Source: Rhodoferax fermentans
Lineage (GTDB): Bacteria > Pseudomonadota > Gammaproteobacteria > Burkholderiales > Burkholderiaceae_C
NCBI RefSeq assembly: GCF_002017865.1
Contig: NZ_MTJN01000002.1
Span: 1,364,001 to 1,428,000 of the forward strand
Length of the DNA stretch: 64,000 nt
Reading direction: 5' to 3'
Made by a program: the position numbers and the translations under genes. The first letter of the stretch is position 1. Each line of letters opens with the position of its first letter. Below are positions 17,874 to 26,555 of this stretch, one piece after another. The notes under the pieces are model-generated. The model was not told the origin of the DNA, searched no databases, and saw only the letters and a list, made by a program, of their open reading frames with translations.

Positions 17874-18134
17874 TTATGCCGGATCAGGTCGCGCCATGCG
17901 GGCGAGGGTGCCATCGAAGAGCAATTTGTCGAGCACCGCCAGACACTGTGCGTTCGTCCTGCCGTTGCGCCAGGGACGGTTGTCAGTGATGGCAGTCAAC
18001 ACATCTGCCACCGCGACGATGCGTGAACTGAAGGAGAGGTCGTGTGATCGGAACGGATAGCCCTTCCCGTCAAAACGTTCATGGTGTTGCGAGGCCCAGG
18101 TATTGACGGCTCCCAGGCCTGGCACCGTCGACAA
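17874..18134 (-). pseudogene. HD-GYP domain remnant (cyclic-di-GMP phosphodiesterase family)
   Basis: About 86 codons match the end of an HD-GYP domain: ASQHHERFDGKGYPF is the GYP motif and SSRIVAVADVLTAITDNRPW is the conserved following helix. The HD half, any receiver or sensor domain and a normal start are missing, so this is a 5'-truncated remnant and not a functional phosphodiesterase. The upstream bases abut the serine-dehydratase remnant on the other strand, which suggests a rearrangement breakpoint near 18135-18165. Confidence 0.8.
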
Positions 18135-18165
18135 AATCCGCTGCGATCAATAAGGATGCTGCCGG

Positions 18166-18528
18166 ATGATGAACCTCTTGACCGATGTCAGCGGGCCGGG
18201 CTTGTCGAGGATCTCGGTCGGCGCGGCCGGTATCATCTCGCCCGTGCTTCAGTACTACATGAATTTCATACCCCGCAGCGGCTCACGCGACATGGACAGC
18301 TTTCTGCCCGCCGCCGCAGTCGGCTGCCAGATTGAGGTCGGACCGACCTGCGCGATGGCTTCTGTCAAGATGACCAACACCGCACAACTCGCGCTGCGTG
18401 GTGATGGTGCGCACGCCATCTCATTCGGCCAGGTGATCCCTGCTGTGCGCGACACTGGCCGTGACGAGCTGGACAAATACAAGGAAATCTCCCACGGCAG
18501 TCTCGCCGTCAGCCTCCCCGAGTGCTGA
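18166..18528 (+). pseudogene. L-serine dehydratase (SdaA) remnant with internal deletions
   Basis: The 120-codon frame aligns by eye only with the C-terminal part of L-serine ammonia-lyase. VGAAGIISPVLQYYMNFI corresponds to the NGAAGI-PAVL segment, VGCQIEVGPTCAMAS to the GCQGEVGVACSMAAA iron-sulfur region, and LALRGDGAHAISFGQVI, TGRDELDKYKEISHGSLAV and the final EC to the C-terminus. Blocks between these matches, present in full-length enzymes, are missing. The N-terminal ~300 residues are absent and a key cysteine environment is altered. It is read as one open frame, so deletions were in frame, but catalysis is very unlikely. It sits 81 bp before sstT, a serine transporter, so a serine-use operon probably once existed here. 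Confidence 0.8.
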
Positions 18529-18609
18529 GAACGCCACCCTCGCGCCCCGTGCAGCCCCGCCCGGGCCCCCCCTTCATACCAACCAAGTTACCCACAAAGA
18601 GATTCATTC

Positions 18610-19863
18610 ATGAAAAACACGAACCCCACGGCTCTGCAGCGACTGATGCGCCTGAGCCTCATTGCCCAGATCGCGATCGGCCTGGTCCTGGGCATCGCCC
18701 TGGCCCTGATCGCACCCGGTGCGACCCCATCCGTCGCGATACTGGGCGACCTCTTCATCTCCAGCCTGAAGGCGGTCGCGCCAGTCCTGGTGTTCATCCT
18801 GGTGATGGCCGCCATCTCCAGTCACGAACATGGTCAGCCGACCCATATTCGCCCGATCCTGATGTTGTATGTTGTTGGCACGCTGGCCGCTGCCGCGGTG
18901 GCCGTCATCGCCAGCTTCAGCTTTCCAACCACGCTGGTCCTGAGCGCACCGCCGGCCGCTGGCACACCACCGAGTGGCATCGTGGTTGTGCTCAAAAACC
19001 TGTTGCTGAGCATATTTACCAGTCCGGTCAAAGCCCTGCTGGAAGGCAACTTCATCGGCATCCTGGCGTGGGCGGTCGCCCTTGGCATGGCGCTGCGCCA
19101 CGCCAGTGCTGCCACGCGGACGACGCTCAACGACCTGGCCGACGCGGTGACCCGCATCGTGCAGACGGTCATCCGTTTGGCGCCGCTGGGTATCTTTGGT
19201 CTGGTCGCTGGCACGCTGGGCGAATCGGGTTTGGGTGCCTTATTGGGCTACGCGCATCTGCTGCTGGTCCTCGTCGGTTGCATGCTTTTTGTGGCGCTGG
19301 TGATCAACCCGCTGATCGTGTTCTGGAAGATTCACAGCAATCCTTATCCCCTGGTTTTCACCTGCTTGCGTGAGAGCGGCGTGACCGCCTTCTTCACCCG
19401 CAGCTCGGCAGCCAATATCCCGATCAACCTCGCACTGTGCAAGCGTTTGGGCCTGCACGAGGACACCTATTCGATCACCATTCCGCTGGGCGCCACGATC
19501 AACATGGCCGGGGCAGCCATCACGATCTCGGTGATGGCCCTGGCCGCCACGCACACACTGGGCATTCATGTCGATGTACCGACCGCGCTACTGCTGTGCG
19601 TCGTGTCCTCGTTCGCCGCCGCCGGCGTGTCAGGGGTGGCGGGCGGCTCGCTGCTGCTGATCCCGATGGCCACGTCGCTGTTCGGCATTTCGAACGATGT
19701 GGCCATGCAGGTGGTGGCGATCGGCTTTGTCATCAGCGTGATACAGGACTCGACCGAGACCGCCCTGAACTCCTCCACCGATGTGCTGCTCACCGCTGCC
19801 GGCTGTACCGCTGAAACGGGTGAACCGTTGCAACTGGCGAGCACAAGTCAACAGCACGGTTGA
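18610..19863 (+). CDS. sstT: Serine/threonine:Na+ symporter SstT
   Basis: An inner-membrane dicarboxylate/amino-acid:cation symporter of 417 aa, importing L-serine and L-threonine with Na+. Its length and many segments fit E. coli Sst[19 protein letters not shown], the serine-rich re-entrant loop [18 protein letters not shown], the [20 protein letters not shown] helix, and the [19 protein letters not shown]-terminal hairpin. About eight helices and two hairpins are evident. An in-frame ATG follows an AAAGAGA stretch. It appears intact although its neighbours on both sides are decayed, and the adjacent serine-dehydratase remnant supports serine as substrate. Confidence 0.93.
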   Translation: MKNTNPTALQRLMRLSLIAQIAIGLVLGIALALIAPGATPSVAILGDLFISSLKAVAPVLVFILVMAAISSHEHGQPTHIRPILMLYVVGTLAAAAVAVIASFSFPTTLVLSAPPAAGTPPSGIVVVLKNLLLSIFTSPVKALLEGNFIGILAWAVALGMALRHASAATRTTLNDLADAVTRIVQTVIRLAPLGIFGLVAGTLGESGLGALLGYAHLLLVLVGCMLFVALVINPLIVFWKIHSNPYPLVFTCLRESGVTAFFTRSSAANIPINLALCKRLGLHEDTYSITIPLGATINMAGAAITISVMALAATHTLGIHVDVPTALLLCVVSSFAAAGVSGVAGGSLLLIPMATSLFGISNDVAMQVVAIGFVISVIQDSTETALNSSTDVLLTAAGCTAETGEPLQLASTSQQHG

Positions 19864-20250
19864 ATTGCCGTGCGGAGAGCGATTGATCGGGCGACGTCAA
19901 TAAGATCACTTCATTGGCACGCAATCCGGTGCCGTAGGCGAGCGTCACGATCGCCGGACAACGCACCTGAATTTGGGGCGGAATGACTGTTATGGAGCCG
20001 CAACCCTAAGTACCCGATTCCGCCACCAACCAGACTTCGGTGGCGTCATGAAATCGGGTGCCCTCGTCCGAGCATCACCGCCGCTCGCCTGCAGGGGATG
20101 GGTTGGGGTGGCGGCCGATTTGGCTGCGCCGAAACGTCGTTTTCTGGGCCTTTGGCAGGTTGAGGCCGCCGCCCCAACCCATTCCCAGCCACCACAATCG
20201 CCCAAAATCATCTGCCAAGCCGCAAGAGGCATGCAGACAGGGAATCATGG
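19864..20250. other. Gene-free stretch with recombinase scrap and unexplained GC-rich sequence
   Basis: 387 bp. The left part contains a tyrosine-recombinase fragment (separate entry). The rest (about 19970-20250) has only shadow frames and imperfect inverted segments such as GATTCCGCCACC / GGTGGCG. It may be a degenerate repeat or mobile-element end; nothing can be named with confidence. Confidence 0.5.
19878..19966 (-). pseudogene. Tyrosine recombinase / integrase fragment
   Basis: Read on the minus strand, one frame gives PAIVTLAYGTGLRANEV followed by ILLTSPDQS. This is the catalytic-Arg box (YG-GLR--E) of phage-type or IS91-neighbour tyrosine recombinases. Only about 29 codons survive. 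It indicates past mobile-element activity beside sstT and the two pseudogenes. Confidence 0.7.
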
Positions 20251-20300
20251 CCAAAACAGCCTCTAGCCCTTATAAATCAAGGGCTACCAGCTATCAAAAC
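20251..20300 (+). repeat. Interspersed hairpin repeat, copy 5
   Basis: Well preserved: CCAAAACAGCCTCTAGCC, CTTATAAATCAAGGGCT, ACCAGCTATCAAAAC. It lies directly downstream of the metF stop (the gene ends at 20305 on the minus strand) and may act as its 3' hairpin. Confidence 0.9.
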
Positions 20301-20304
20301 AAGA

Positions 20305-21144
20305 TCAAAGCCCCAACCGGTCACAGATCTCCAACACCGCAGCACTCTGGTTCATGGTGTAGAAGTGCAGCGATGGCGCACCACCGGCGCGAAGCTGTTC
20401 ACACAGGTCGGTTACCACATCCAGACCGAAAGCTTTGATGGAGGCGGTGTCGTCGCCAAAACCTTGCAGGCGCAGCCGGATCCAGCGTGGGATCTCGGCG
20501 CCGCAGGCGTCGCTGAAACGCATCAATTGGGTGGAACTGGTGATCGGCATGATGCCCGGCACCACCGGCACCTGCACACCCAGCGCGTCGGCGTCTTCGA
20601 CAAAACGGAAGTAGGCATCGGCGCTGTAGAAATACTGGGTGATGGCCGAGTTGGCACCGGCCTGCACCTTGCTGGCAAAGGCCTGGAGGTCACTCTCGGG
20701 CGACTTGGCCTGGGGGTGGATTTCGGGGTAGGCCGCCACCTCGATGTGGAACCTGTCACCGGTCTCGGCACGGATGAAGGCCACCAGGTCGCTGGCGTAC
20801 TGGAATTCACCGCCCGCGCCATAACCACTGGGCAAATCACCGCGCAGGGCCACCAGGCGTTTGACACCCATGGCTTGCAGGGTGGCCAGCTGTTCGCGCA
20901 CACCGGCGCGGGTGGCGCCGATACACGACAAGTGGGACGCGGCTGAGGCGCCTTCGGCCAGGATGTCGCGCACGGTGTTGAAAGTGCCCTCTTGGGTGGA
21001 GCCGCCCGCGCCAAAGGTCACCGAGCAAAACTCGGGCTTCAGCGCATACAGGGCCTGGCGCACCAGACGCAGCTTTTCCACGCCTTCAGGGGTTTTGGGC
21101 GGGAAAAATTCAATGCTGACAGGGAGTCGTGAAGAAGCGGTCAT
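20305..21144 (-). CDS. metF: 5,10-methylenetetrahydrofolate reductase
   Basis: A FAD enzyme of 279 aa that reduces 5,10-methylene-THF to 5-methyl-THF, the methyl donor for methionine synthesis. The TIM-barrel begins VSIEFFPPKTPEG (catalytic Glu region). It continues through VTFGAGGSTQEGT, ALRGDLP, EVAAYPEIHP, GANSAITQYFYSAD and PGIMPITSSTQL, all family landmarks in order. Length is slightly short of E. coli MetF (296 aa), as is common. It is the last gene of the leftward ahcY-tlyA-metF operon, 74 bp after tlyA. It is therefore probably under the SAH riboswitch, coupling folate methyl supply to S-adenosylhomocysteine level. Confidence 0.97.
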   Translation of the reverse strand: MTASSRLPVSIEFFPPKTPEGVEKLRLVRQALYALKPEFCSVTFGAGGSTQEGTFNTVRDILAEGASAASHLSCIGATRAGVREQLATLQAMGVKRLVALRGDLPSGYGAGGEFQYASDLVAFIRAETGDRFHIEVAAYPEIHPQAKSPESDLQAFASKVQAGANSAITQYFYSADAYFRFVEDADALGVQVPVVPGIMPITSSTQLMRFSDACGAEIPRWIRLRLQGFGDDTASIKAFGLDVVTDLCEQLRAGGAPSLHFYTMNQSAAVLEICDRLGL

Positions 21145-21218
21145 GACACGCCTTTACAAAGTGGTGTGAACCGCGCTGTCAGCCCAGGGTGGCGGGCAGC
21201 GGGTCACAAGATTTCAAG

Positions 21219-22103
21219 TTACTCAGCCGCACCCGAGCGGCGGGCGCAGATGAAAAATTCGCGGTTGCCGTCACCGCCTGTTATCGATGAATCAAACCAG
21301 TGGGTGACCGTGAGGCCCAGCTCGGCACAGCTGTCGCGCAGACGCTGCTCGACCAGGGCATACATGGCTGCGTCTTTGACAATGCCACCCTTGCCGACCT
21401 GGCCGGGTTGCAATTCAAACTGCGGCTTGACCAGGGTCAGCAGCGTGCCCCCGGCCTTGAGCAGTGGCACCACGGCGGGCAACACCAGGGTCTGCGAGAT
21501 GAAGGACAGGTCGGCCACGATCAGGTCAAACTCGGGGACAAAGTCGCTCTCTGCCGATGCGGTGTCGTCGTCCACCTCATGCGGTTCACGCGCTGCCGCG
21601 GCTTCGTCGTCCAGGTCGTCGTCTTCCAGATAAAACTGGCCCTCAGCCCCCGTGCTGTCTTGGTAAGCAGCTACCAAATCAGCAGCATCGAGTGCGCGCG
21701 CATTGACACCCTCGACACACAACACCCGCGGGTCGGCACGCAACTGGGGGTGCAGCTGGGCAGTGCCCACATCCACCCCCACCACGAACGTTGCGCCGTG
21801 TTGCAGCAGGCAGTCGGTGAAACCACCGGTGCTTTGGCCCACGTCCAGGCATTGCAGGCCGGCCACCGACAGGCCAACGTGTTTAAGCGCCGCCTCCAGC
21901 TTGAGGCCACCGCGCGACACATAACGTGCCTCGGCGTCGTCCAGCAACTGCAGCTCGGCATCTGGTGGCACATCGTCGCCATTTTTGGCCACCTTGCGCC
22001 ACACGTCGCCGTGTAACCATTGCACCCCACCCGAAATCAGGCGCTGGGCCTGGGATCGGGTGCTGGCCAAGCCACGTTGCACCAGCAGTTGGTCAATTCG
22101 CAT
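21219..22103 (-). CDS. tlyA: TlyA-family rRNA (cytidine-2'-O)-methyltransferase
   Basis: A 294-aa protein with an N-terminal S4 RNA-binding domain (MRIDQLLVQRGLASTRSQAQ, residues 1-60) and an FtsJ-like SAM methyltransferase domain (motif I LDVGQSTGGFTDCLLQHGA, then LIVADLSFISQTLVLP and LVKPQFELQPGQVGKGG). TlyA enzymes methylate 16S/23S rRNA riboses. Between them, at residues about 145-190, is an unusual acidic low-complexity insertion (LEDDDLDDEAAAARE, EVDDDTASAESD) not expected in the family. The start ATG at 22103 follows a GGAG box closely. Being in the ahcY operon makes sense because its reaction releases S-adenosylhomocysteine. Substrate specificity in this organism is unverified. Confidence 0.9.
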   Translation of the reverse strand: MRIDQLLVQRGLASTRSQAQRLISGGVQWLHGDVWRKVAKNGDDVPPDAELQLLDDAEARYVSRGGLKLEAALKHVGLSVAGLQCLDVGQSTGGFTDCLLQHGATFVVGVDVGTAQLHPQLRADPRVLCVEGVNARALDAADLVAAYQDSTGAEGQFYLEDDDLDDEAAAAREPHEVDDDTASAESDFVPEFDLIVADLSFISQTLVLPAVVPLLKAGGTLLTLVKPQFELQPGQVGKGGIVKDAAMYALVEQRLRDSCAELGLTVTHWFDSSITGGDGNREFFICARRSGAAE

Positions 22104-22179
22104 ACATCTCCAAGTTAAACACCACAGCCTCGCCCTTCAACCGTGGGATACCGTCGAACCGGCTTCGCCGATCGGCTGG

Positions 22180-22224
22180 TATCGCCCCCTTGAGGGGGAA
22201 GCGCCGCAGGCGCTTCGGGGGTGG
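22180..22224. repeat. GC-rich double-hairpin repeat at the 3' end of ahcY
   Basis: Two adjacent hairpins, CCCCCT-TG-AGGGGG and GCGCC-GCA-GGCGC, then CTTCGGGGG. They lie between ahcY and tlyA, just beyond the ahcY stop. There is no T run, so it is more likely an mRNA-processing or spacer repeat than a terminator. Similar C/G-run hairpins occur in uvrA (63407-63476) and near 48025-48080. Confidence 0.6.
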
Positions 22225-22225
22225 T

Positions 22226-23707
22226 TCAATACCGATACGTGTCGGCCTTGTACGGGCCGGCTTTGTCGACGCCAATGTAGGCGGCTTGTTCGTCGGTCAG
22301 CTCGCTGAGCATCGCGCCGACTTTTTTCAGGTGCAGGCGTGCCACTTTTTCGTCGAGCAGCTTGGGCAACACGTACACCTTGCCAACCTTGTAGGCCTTG
22401 GGTTTGGTGAACAGCTCGATCTGCGCAATGGTCTGGTTGGCAAAGCTGGACGACATGACAAAGCTCGGGTGGCCGGTGCCACAGCCCAGGTTCACCAGAC
22501 GGCCCTTGGCCAACAGGATGATGCGTTTGGACGGCTTCTTGCCCTTGGCCGGGAAGATCACATGGTCCACTTGCGGCTTGATTTCTTCCCACTTGCATTT
22601 GTCGAGCGAAGCCACGTCGATTTCGTTGTCAAAGTGACCGATGTTGCAGACGATGGCCTGGTCTTTCATGGCCTCCATGTGTTTGTAGGTGATAACGTTT
22701 TTGTTGCCGGTGCAGGTCACAAAAATGTCGCACTTGTCAGCGGCATATTCGGTGGTAACAACCTTGTAACCTTCCATCGCGGCTTGCAGCGCGTTGATCG
22801 GGTCGATCTCGACCACCCAAACTTGAGCCGACAGTGCACGCAGCGCTTGGGCGGAACCCTTGCCCACGTCGCCGTAACCGACCACACAGGCGACCTTGCC
22901 CGCGATCATCACGTCCGTAGCGCGTTTGATGGCGTCCACCAGAGATTCGCGGCAACCGTACAGGTTGTCAAACTTGCTCTTGGTCACCGAGTCGTTGACG
23001 TTGATGGCGCGGAGCATCAGTTCACCCTTGGCGCTCATGTCGTTCAGACGGTGCACACCGGTGGTGGTTTCTTCGGTCACGCCGATGATGTTTTTCAGGC
23101 GGCGGCTGTACCAGGTCGGGTCTTGCTTGAGCTTGGCCTTAATGGCGGCATACAAACAGGTTTCTTCTTCGCTGGTGGGGTTGTCGAGCAACTTGGGGTT
23201 CTTCTCGGCCTTGGTGCCCAGGTGCATCAGCAAGGTGGCGTCACCACCGTCGTCGAGGATCATGTTCGGGCCTTCGGCGGCTGTGCCTTTTTTGCCGTCG
23301 AATTCAAAAATACGGTGGGTGTAGTCCCAGTAGTCGGCCAGGGTTTCACCCTTGATCGCAAACACCGGCACACCTTGGGCGGCGATGGCCGCAGCAGCGT
23401 GGTCTTGCGTGGAGAAAATGTTGCACGAGGCCCAGCGCACTTGCGCGCCCAAGGCGGTCAGGGTTTCGATCAACACCGCGGTCTGGATCGTCATGTGCAG
23501 GCTGCCGGTGATGCGTGCACCTTTGAGCGGCTGCTCTTTGGCAAACTCTTCACGGATGGCCATCAGGCCAGGCATTTCGGTCTCGGCGATGTTGAGTTCC
23601 TTGCGGCCCCAGGCGGCCAGGCCGATGTCGGCGATCACGTAATCAGGTTTGCTGGCGGCAGGTTTGCTGGCTGCGGGTTTGCTTGCAACAGGTTTTTTAG
23701 CGCTCAT
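22226..23707 (-). CDS. ahcY: S-adenosylhomocysteine hydrolase
   Basis: It splits S-adenosylhomocysteine into homocysteine and adenosine using bound NAD, removing the by-product of methylation. The 493-aa protein shows the substrate domain ([20 protein letters not shown]), the NAD fold ([16 protein letters not shown]), [11 protein letters not shown], the [14 protein letters not shown] signature, and the C-terminal tail ending in YRY that closes the neighbouring subunit's site. The N-terminus has a small tandem motif ([17 protein letters not shown]) ahead of the folded domain. It is probably a disordered tail. The ATG has a GGAG box 7 nt away. It is the first gene of ahcY-tlyA-metF, behind an SAH riboswitch. 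Confidence 0.98.
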   Translation of the reverse strand: MSAKKPVASKPAASKPAASKPDYVIADIGLAAWGRKELNIAETEMPGLMAIREEFAKEQPLKGARITGSLHMTIQTAVLIETLTALGAQVRWASCNIFSTQDHAAAAIAAQGVPVFAIKGETLADYWDYTHRIFEFDGKKGTAAEGPNMILDDGGDATLLMHLGTKAEKNPKLLDNPTSEEETCLYAAIKAKLKQDPTWYSRRLKNIIGVTEETTTGVHRLNDMSAKGELMLRAINVNDSVTKSKFDNLYGCRESLVDAIKRATDVMIAGKVACVVGYGDVGKGSAQALRALSAQVWVVEIDPINALQAAMEGYKVVTTEYAADKCDIFVTCTGNKNVITYKHMEAMKDQAIVCNIGHFDNEIDVASLDKCKWEEIKPQVDHVIFPAKGKKPSKRIILLAKGRLVNLGCGTGHPSFVMSSSFANQTIAQIELFTKPKAYKVGKVYVLPKLLDEKVARLHLKKVGAMLSELTDEQAAYIGVDKAGPYKADTYRY

Positions 23708-23760
23708 GGTTCACTCCAAAAGTTAAGGTGACAAGCACCGCCGTGAGAAGTGAATCTGGG

Positions 23761-23793
23761 AAAAAGACTCACCACACACGAACGGTGGGTGAG
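23761..23793 (-). terminator. Attenuator terminator of the SAH riboswitch
   Basis: On the minus strand CTCACC-CAC, a short loop, GTG-T-GGTGAG and then TCTTTTT form an intrinsic terminator in the ahcY leader. Its left arm (CTCACC) overlaps the riboswitch 3' element GGCGCTCA, so aptamer and terminator should exclude each other. That would give expression when SAH is bound. Confidence 0.75.
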
Positions 23794-23893
23794 CGCCGTT
23801 GTGAAACGCTGTGCAAAAAACAACAGCGGGGTCCGAGCCTCACTCAGCATGGTGACAAAACAGCCATCATGTGAGTTGCAACGCTCCTCGGAA
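23786..23893 (-). promoter_or_regulatory. SAH riboswitch (ahcY leader)
   Basis: Minus-strand leader of ahcY, with the conserved aptamer blocks in order: TTCCGAGGAGCGTTGC (ending near 23878), a variable hairpin arm, AGGCTCGG (23833-23840), a variable loop, and CAACGGCGCTCACC (23788-23801). CCGAG pairs with CTCGG (P1), and GAGCG can pair with CGCTC to make the distal helix/pseudoknot. This is the S-adenosylhomocysteine riboswitch class known upstream of ahcY in beta-proteobacteria. Confidence 0.92.
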
Positions 23894-24061
23894 GTGCGCG
23901 ATTATAGGTATTTGGCACACCAGCGCACAGGCTCACCCAGAGGCTCGCAAACTGGCCGGCAAATTGCTAGGTAACCACTCAGTAACTTCTGTGCGTGATT
24001 TGTGATTCTCAGCGTGCAAAATAGCCCCTCAAACGAACCCGTTCGTTAAACCACCAAAGGA
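23894..24061. promoter_or_regulatory. Divergent promoter region between ahcY leader and glgP
   Basis: 168 bp between the riboswitch and glgP that must contain both promoters. GATTATAGG (minus-strand CCTATAATC) at about 23900-23908 is a good -10-like box for ahcY transcription, starting just ahead of the aptamer. A 16-bp palindrome lies near glgP (separate entry). Confidence 0.55.
24032..24047. promoter_or_regulatory. 16-bp palindrome ahead of glgP
   Basis: AACGAAC-CC-GTTCGTT has perfect 7-bp arms with a 2-bp spacer, ending 14 bp before the glgP ATG. Its size and position suit an operator for a dimeric repressor, or a 5'-UTR hairpin at the glgP ribosome-binding site. The regulator is unknown. 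Confidence 0.5.
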
Positions 24062-26500
24062 ATGCCCTTGAACACCTCCGCCAAACCCCAAAGCCCCGAT
24101 ATCAGCAAGGACATCAACAGCCATTTGCTGCACACGGTCGGCGCAGATCCCGGGGCTGCGTCGAGCAGCGAGATGATGCAGGCCGTGGCGCAAGTGGCAC
24201 GGGCGCAACTGTCCGAGCGCTGGGTGCACACCCAGCGGGAAGAACGCAAACACAAGGCCCGACGGGTGGTCTACCTGTCGATGGAATTCCTGATGGGGCG
24301 CACCCTGTCCAACGCCCTGGCTGCGCTCAATCTCACCGAGGGTGCGGCGGCCGGAGCGCTGCAACACGCCAAAAACCTGGAAGACCTGACCGGATGTGAA
24401 CCCGATGCCGCCTTGGGCAACGGTGGCCTGGGTCGCCTGGCGGCCTGTTTCCTCGACTCCATGGCCACCCTCGGCCTGCCCTCGTTTGGTTATGGCATCC
24501 GATACGAATACGGCATGTTTGCGCAGGAGATTCAGGGCGGCAACCAGGTGGAATACCCTGACTCCTGGCTCAAAGACGGCACCCCCTGGGAGTTCCCCCG
24601 GGCCGAACTCACCTACCCGGTGCGTTTTGGTGGCTGGGTCGCCCATGAGGATGGCAAGGTGGTCTGGAAACATGCGGGTGAAGTGGCGGCCAAGGCCTAC
24701 GACATGGTGGTGCCAGGGCACGGCACCCACAAAGTCAGCACGCTGCGCCTGTGGAAGGCGGTGGCGCCTGACCACATCGATCTGGGCGCCTTCAACACCG
24801 GCGACTACGCCCGCGCGGCGGCGGCCAAAAACGAGTACGAGAACATCTCGTGGGTGCTCTACCCCAATGACAGCACCCCGGCCGGGCGTGAGTTGCGGCT
24901 CAAGCAGGAGTATTTCTTTGTCGCCGCATCCATGCAGGATCTGATCAAACGGCACCTGGATGAGCACCACACCCTGGACAACCTGGCGGAGCATGTGGCC
25001 ATCCACCTCAACGACACCCACCCCGCCATTGGTGTGGCCGAGTTGATGCGTATCTTGTGTGATGAACACGACATGCTGTGGGACAAAGCCTGGGCACTGT
25101 GTGGCAAAACATTCTCGTACACCAACCACACCTTGATGCCCGAGGCGCTCGAAACCTGGCCGGTGTCGCTGATCCAGCATGTGCTGCCGCGCCACCTGGA
25201 AATCATCTTTCGCATCAACAAGGAGTTTCTGGATCAGGCAGCGCGTTTTCGCCCGGGTGACCAGGAGTTCCTCAAACGCCTGTCGCTCATTGACGAGACC
25301 GGTGAGCGCCGCGTGCGTATGGCGCACTTGAGTGTGGTGGGCAGCCATCAGATCAACGGGGTGTCGGCCCTGCACTCTGAGTTGCTGGTGCGCACCATCT
25401 TCACCGACTTTGCATCCCTGTGGCCACACCGCTTCACCAACATGACCAACGGTGTGACCCCCAGGCGCTGGCTGGCCCAGGCCAACCCGAGCCTGTCCAA
25501 GCTGTTGGATGCCAGCCTGGGCTCAGGCTGGCGGCTTGATCTGAACAAGTTGCAAGGCCTCAAAGAGCACCAGGGTGATGCAGCTTTCAGAGAACAGTTC
25601 CGGGCCATCAAGCGCTACAACAAGGTGCGCCTGGCCCATCTCATCAAAGAAACCACCGGCGTGGTGGTCAGCCCCGACAGCCTGTTTGACGTGCAGGTCA
25701 AACGTATCCACGAGTACAAACGCCAGTTGCTCAATGTGCTGCACGTGGTGACCCGCTACCAGGCCATTCTGGCCAACCCGGATGCACCCTGGGTGCCGCG
25801 CACCGTGATTTTTGCGGGCAAAGCCGCATCGAGTTATGTGGCGGCCAAATCCATCATCCGACTGATCCACGATGTGGGCTTGACCGTCAACAATGACGAA
25901 CGTATCGGCGACAAACTCAAGGTGGTGTTTATCCCGAACTACGGCGTATCGGTGGCAGAGATCATCATGCCGGGCGCTGATTTGTCCGAGCAGATTTCAA
26001 CAGCAGGCACCGAGGCCTCGGGCACCGGCAACATGAAGCTGGCACTCAATGGCGCACTGACGATTGGCACCGACGATGGCGCCAACATCGAGATCCGCCA
26101 GAACGTGGGGGATGACAACATTTTCATCTTCGGCCTCAAAACGCCGGAGGTGCGTGATCTGCGTGTGACCGGTTATCACCCGCTGAATTATTACGAGGGC
26201 AACCCGACACTCAAGGCGGTGCTCAACGCCATTGGTGAAGGGGAGTTTTCGCCCGATGAGCCGGGCCGTTACAGCGCCCTGATCAACTCGCTGGTGTGGG
26301 GTGGTGACCATTACCTGCTGCTGGCAGACTATGCGTCCTATGTTGCGACACAGCAACAGGTTGATGGTGTTTACCGCCAACCTGAGCTGTGGAGCCAACG
26401 TGCGATTGCCAATGTGGCGGGCATGGGTGTTTTCTCGTCGGACCGCACAATTGGGGAGTATGCTCGCCAAATCTGGCGCGTGACACCAGCCCCCTATTGA
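24062..26500 (+). CDS. glgP: Glycogen phosphorylase
   Basis: This PLP enzyme (812 aa) releases glucose 1-phosphate from glycogen or maltodextrin ends. Family landmarks include [18 protein letters not shown], the glycine-rich [32 protein letters not shown], and the PLP-lysine signature [19 protein letters not shown]. The ATG at 24062 is preceded directly by AAAGGA, too close for a good ribosome site. A TTG six bases farther (24068) would be better spaced, so the true start is uncertain by two codons. It is the first gene of glgP-glgB-glgX, with glgB 55 bp downstream. These converge on the biosynthetic genes. Confidence 0.97.
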   Translation: MPLNTSAKPQSPDISKDINSHLLHTVGADPGAASSSEMMQAVAQVARAQLSERWVHTQREERKHKARRVVYLSMEFLMGRTLSNALAALNLTEGAAAGALQHAKNLEDLTGCEPDAALGNGGLGRLAACFLDSMATLGLPSFGYGIRYEYGMFAQEIQGGNQVEYPDSWLKDGTPWEFPRAELTYPVRFGGWVAHEDGKVVWKHAGEVAAKAYDMVVPGHGTHKVSTLRLWKAVAPDHIDLGAFNTGDYARAAAAKNEYENISWVLYPNDSTPAGRELRLKQEYFFVAASMQDLIKRHLDEHHTLDNLAEHVAIHLNDTHPAIGVAELMRILCDEHDMLWDKAWALCGKTFSYTNHTLMPEALETWPVSLIQHVLPRHLEIIFRINKEFLDQAARFRPGDQEFLKRLSLIDETGERRVRMAHLSVVGSHQINGVSALHSELLVRTIFTDFASLWPHRFTNMTNGVTPRRWLAQANPSLSKLLDASLGSGWRLDLNKLQGLKEHQGDAAFREQFRAIKRYNKVRLAHLIKETTGVVVSPDSLFDVQVKRIHEYKRQLLNVLHVVTRYQAILANPDAPWVPRTVIFAGKAASSYVAAKSIIRLIHDVGLTVNNDERIGDKLKVVFIPNYGVSVAEIIMPGADLSEQISTAGTEASGTGNMKLALNGALTIGTDDGANIEIRQNVGDDNIFIFGLKTPEVRDLRVTGYHPLNYYEGNPTLKAVLNAIGEGEFSPDEPGRYSALINSLVWGGDHYLLLADYASYVATQQQVDGVYRQPELWSQRAIANVAGMGVFSSDRTIGEYARQIWRVTPAPY

Positions 26501-26555
26501 TCGGGCTGGTGCATCAGAAAGCCAGGCAGCTTGCTGTCTCACGAAAGATTTTTTT

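Noticed and set aside
19990..20232. 80-codon open frame on the minus strand left of metF
   Set aside because: Composition is Arg/Pro/Ala-rich as in GC-rich non-coding sequence; no ribosome site and no recognised family. It may be part of a degenerate repeat.
21655..21692. Possible further hairpin-repeat copy in tlyA (GCAGCTACCAAATCAGCAGC)
   Set aside because: Only the TAGCTGC- and GATTT-like ends resemble the family; the central CCCTT/AAGGG hairpin is absent.
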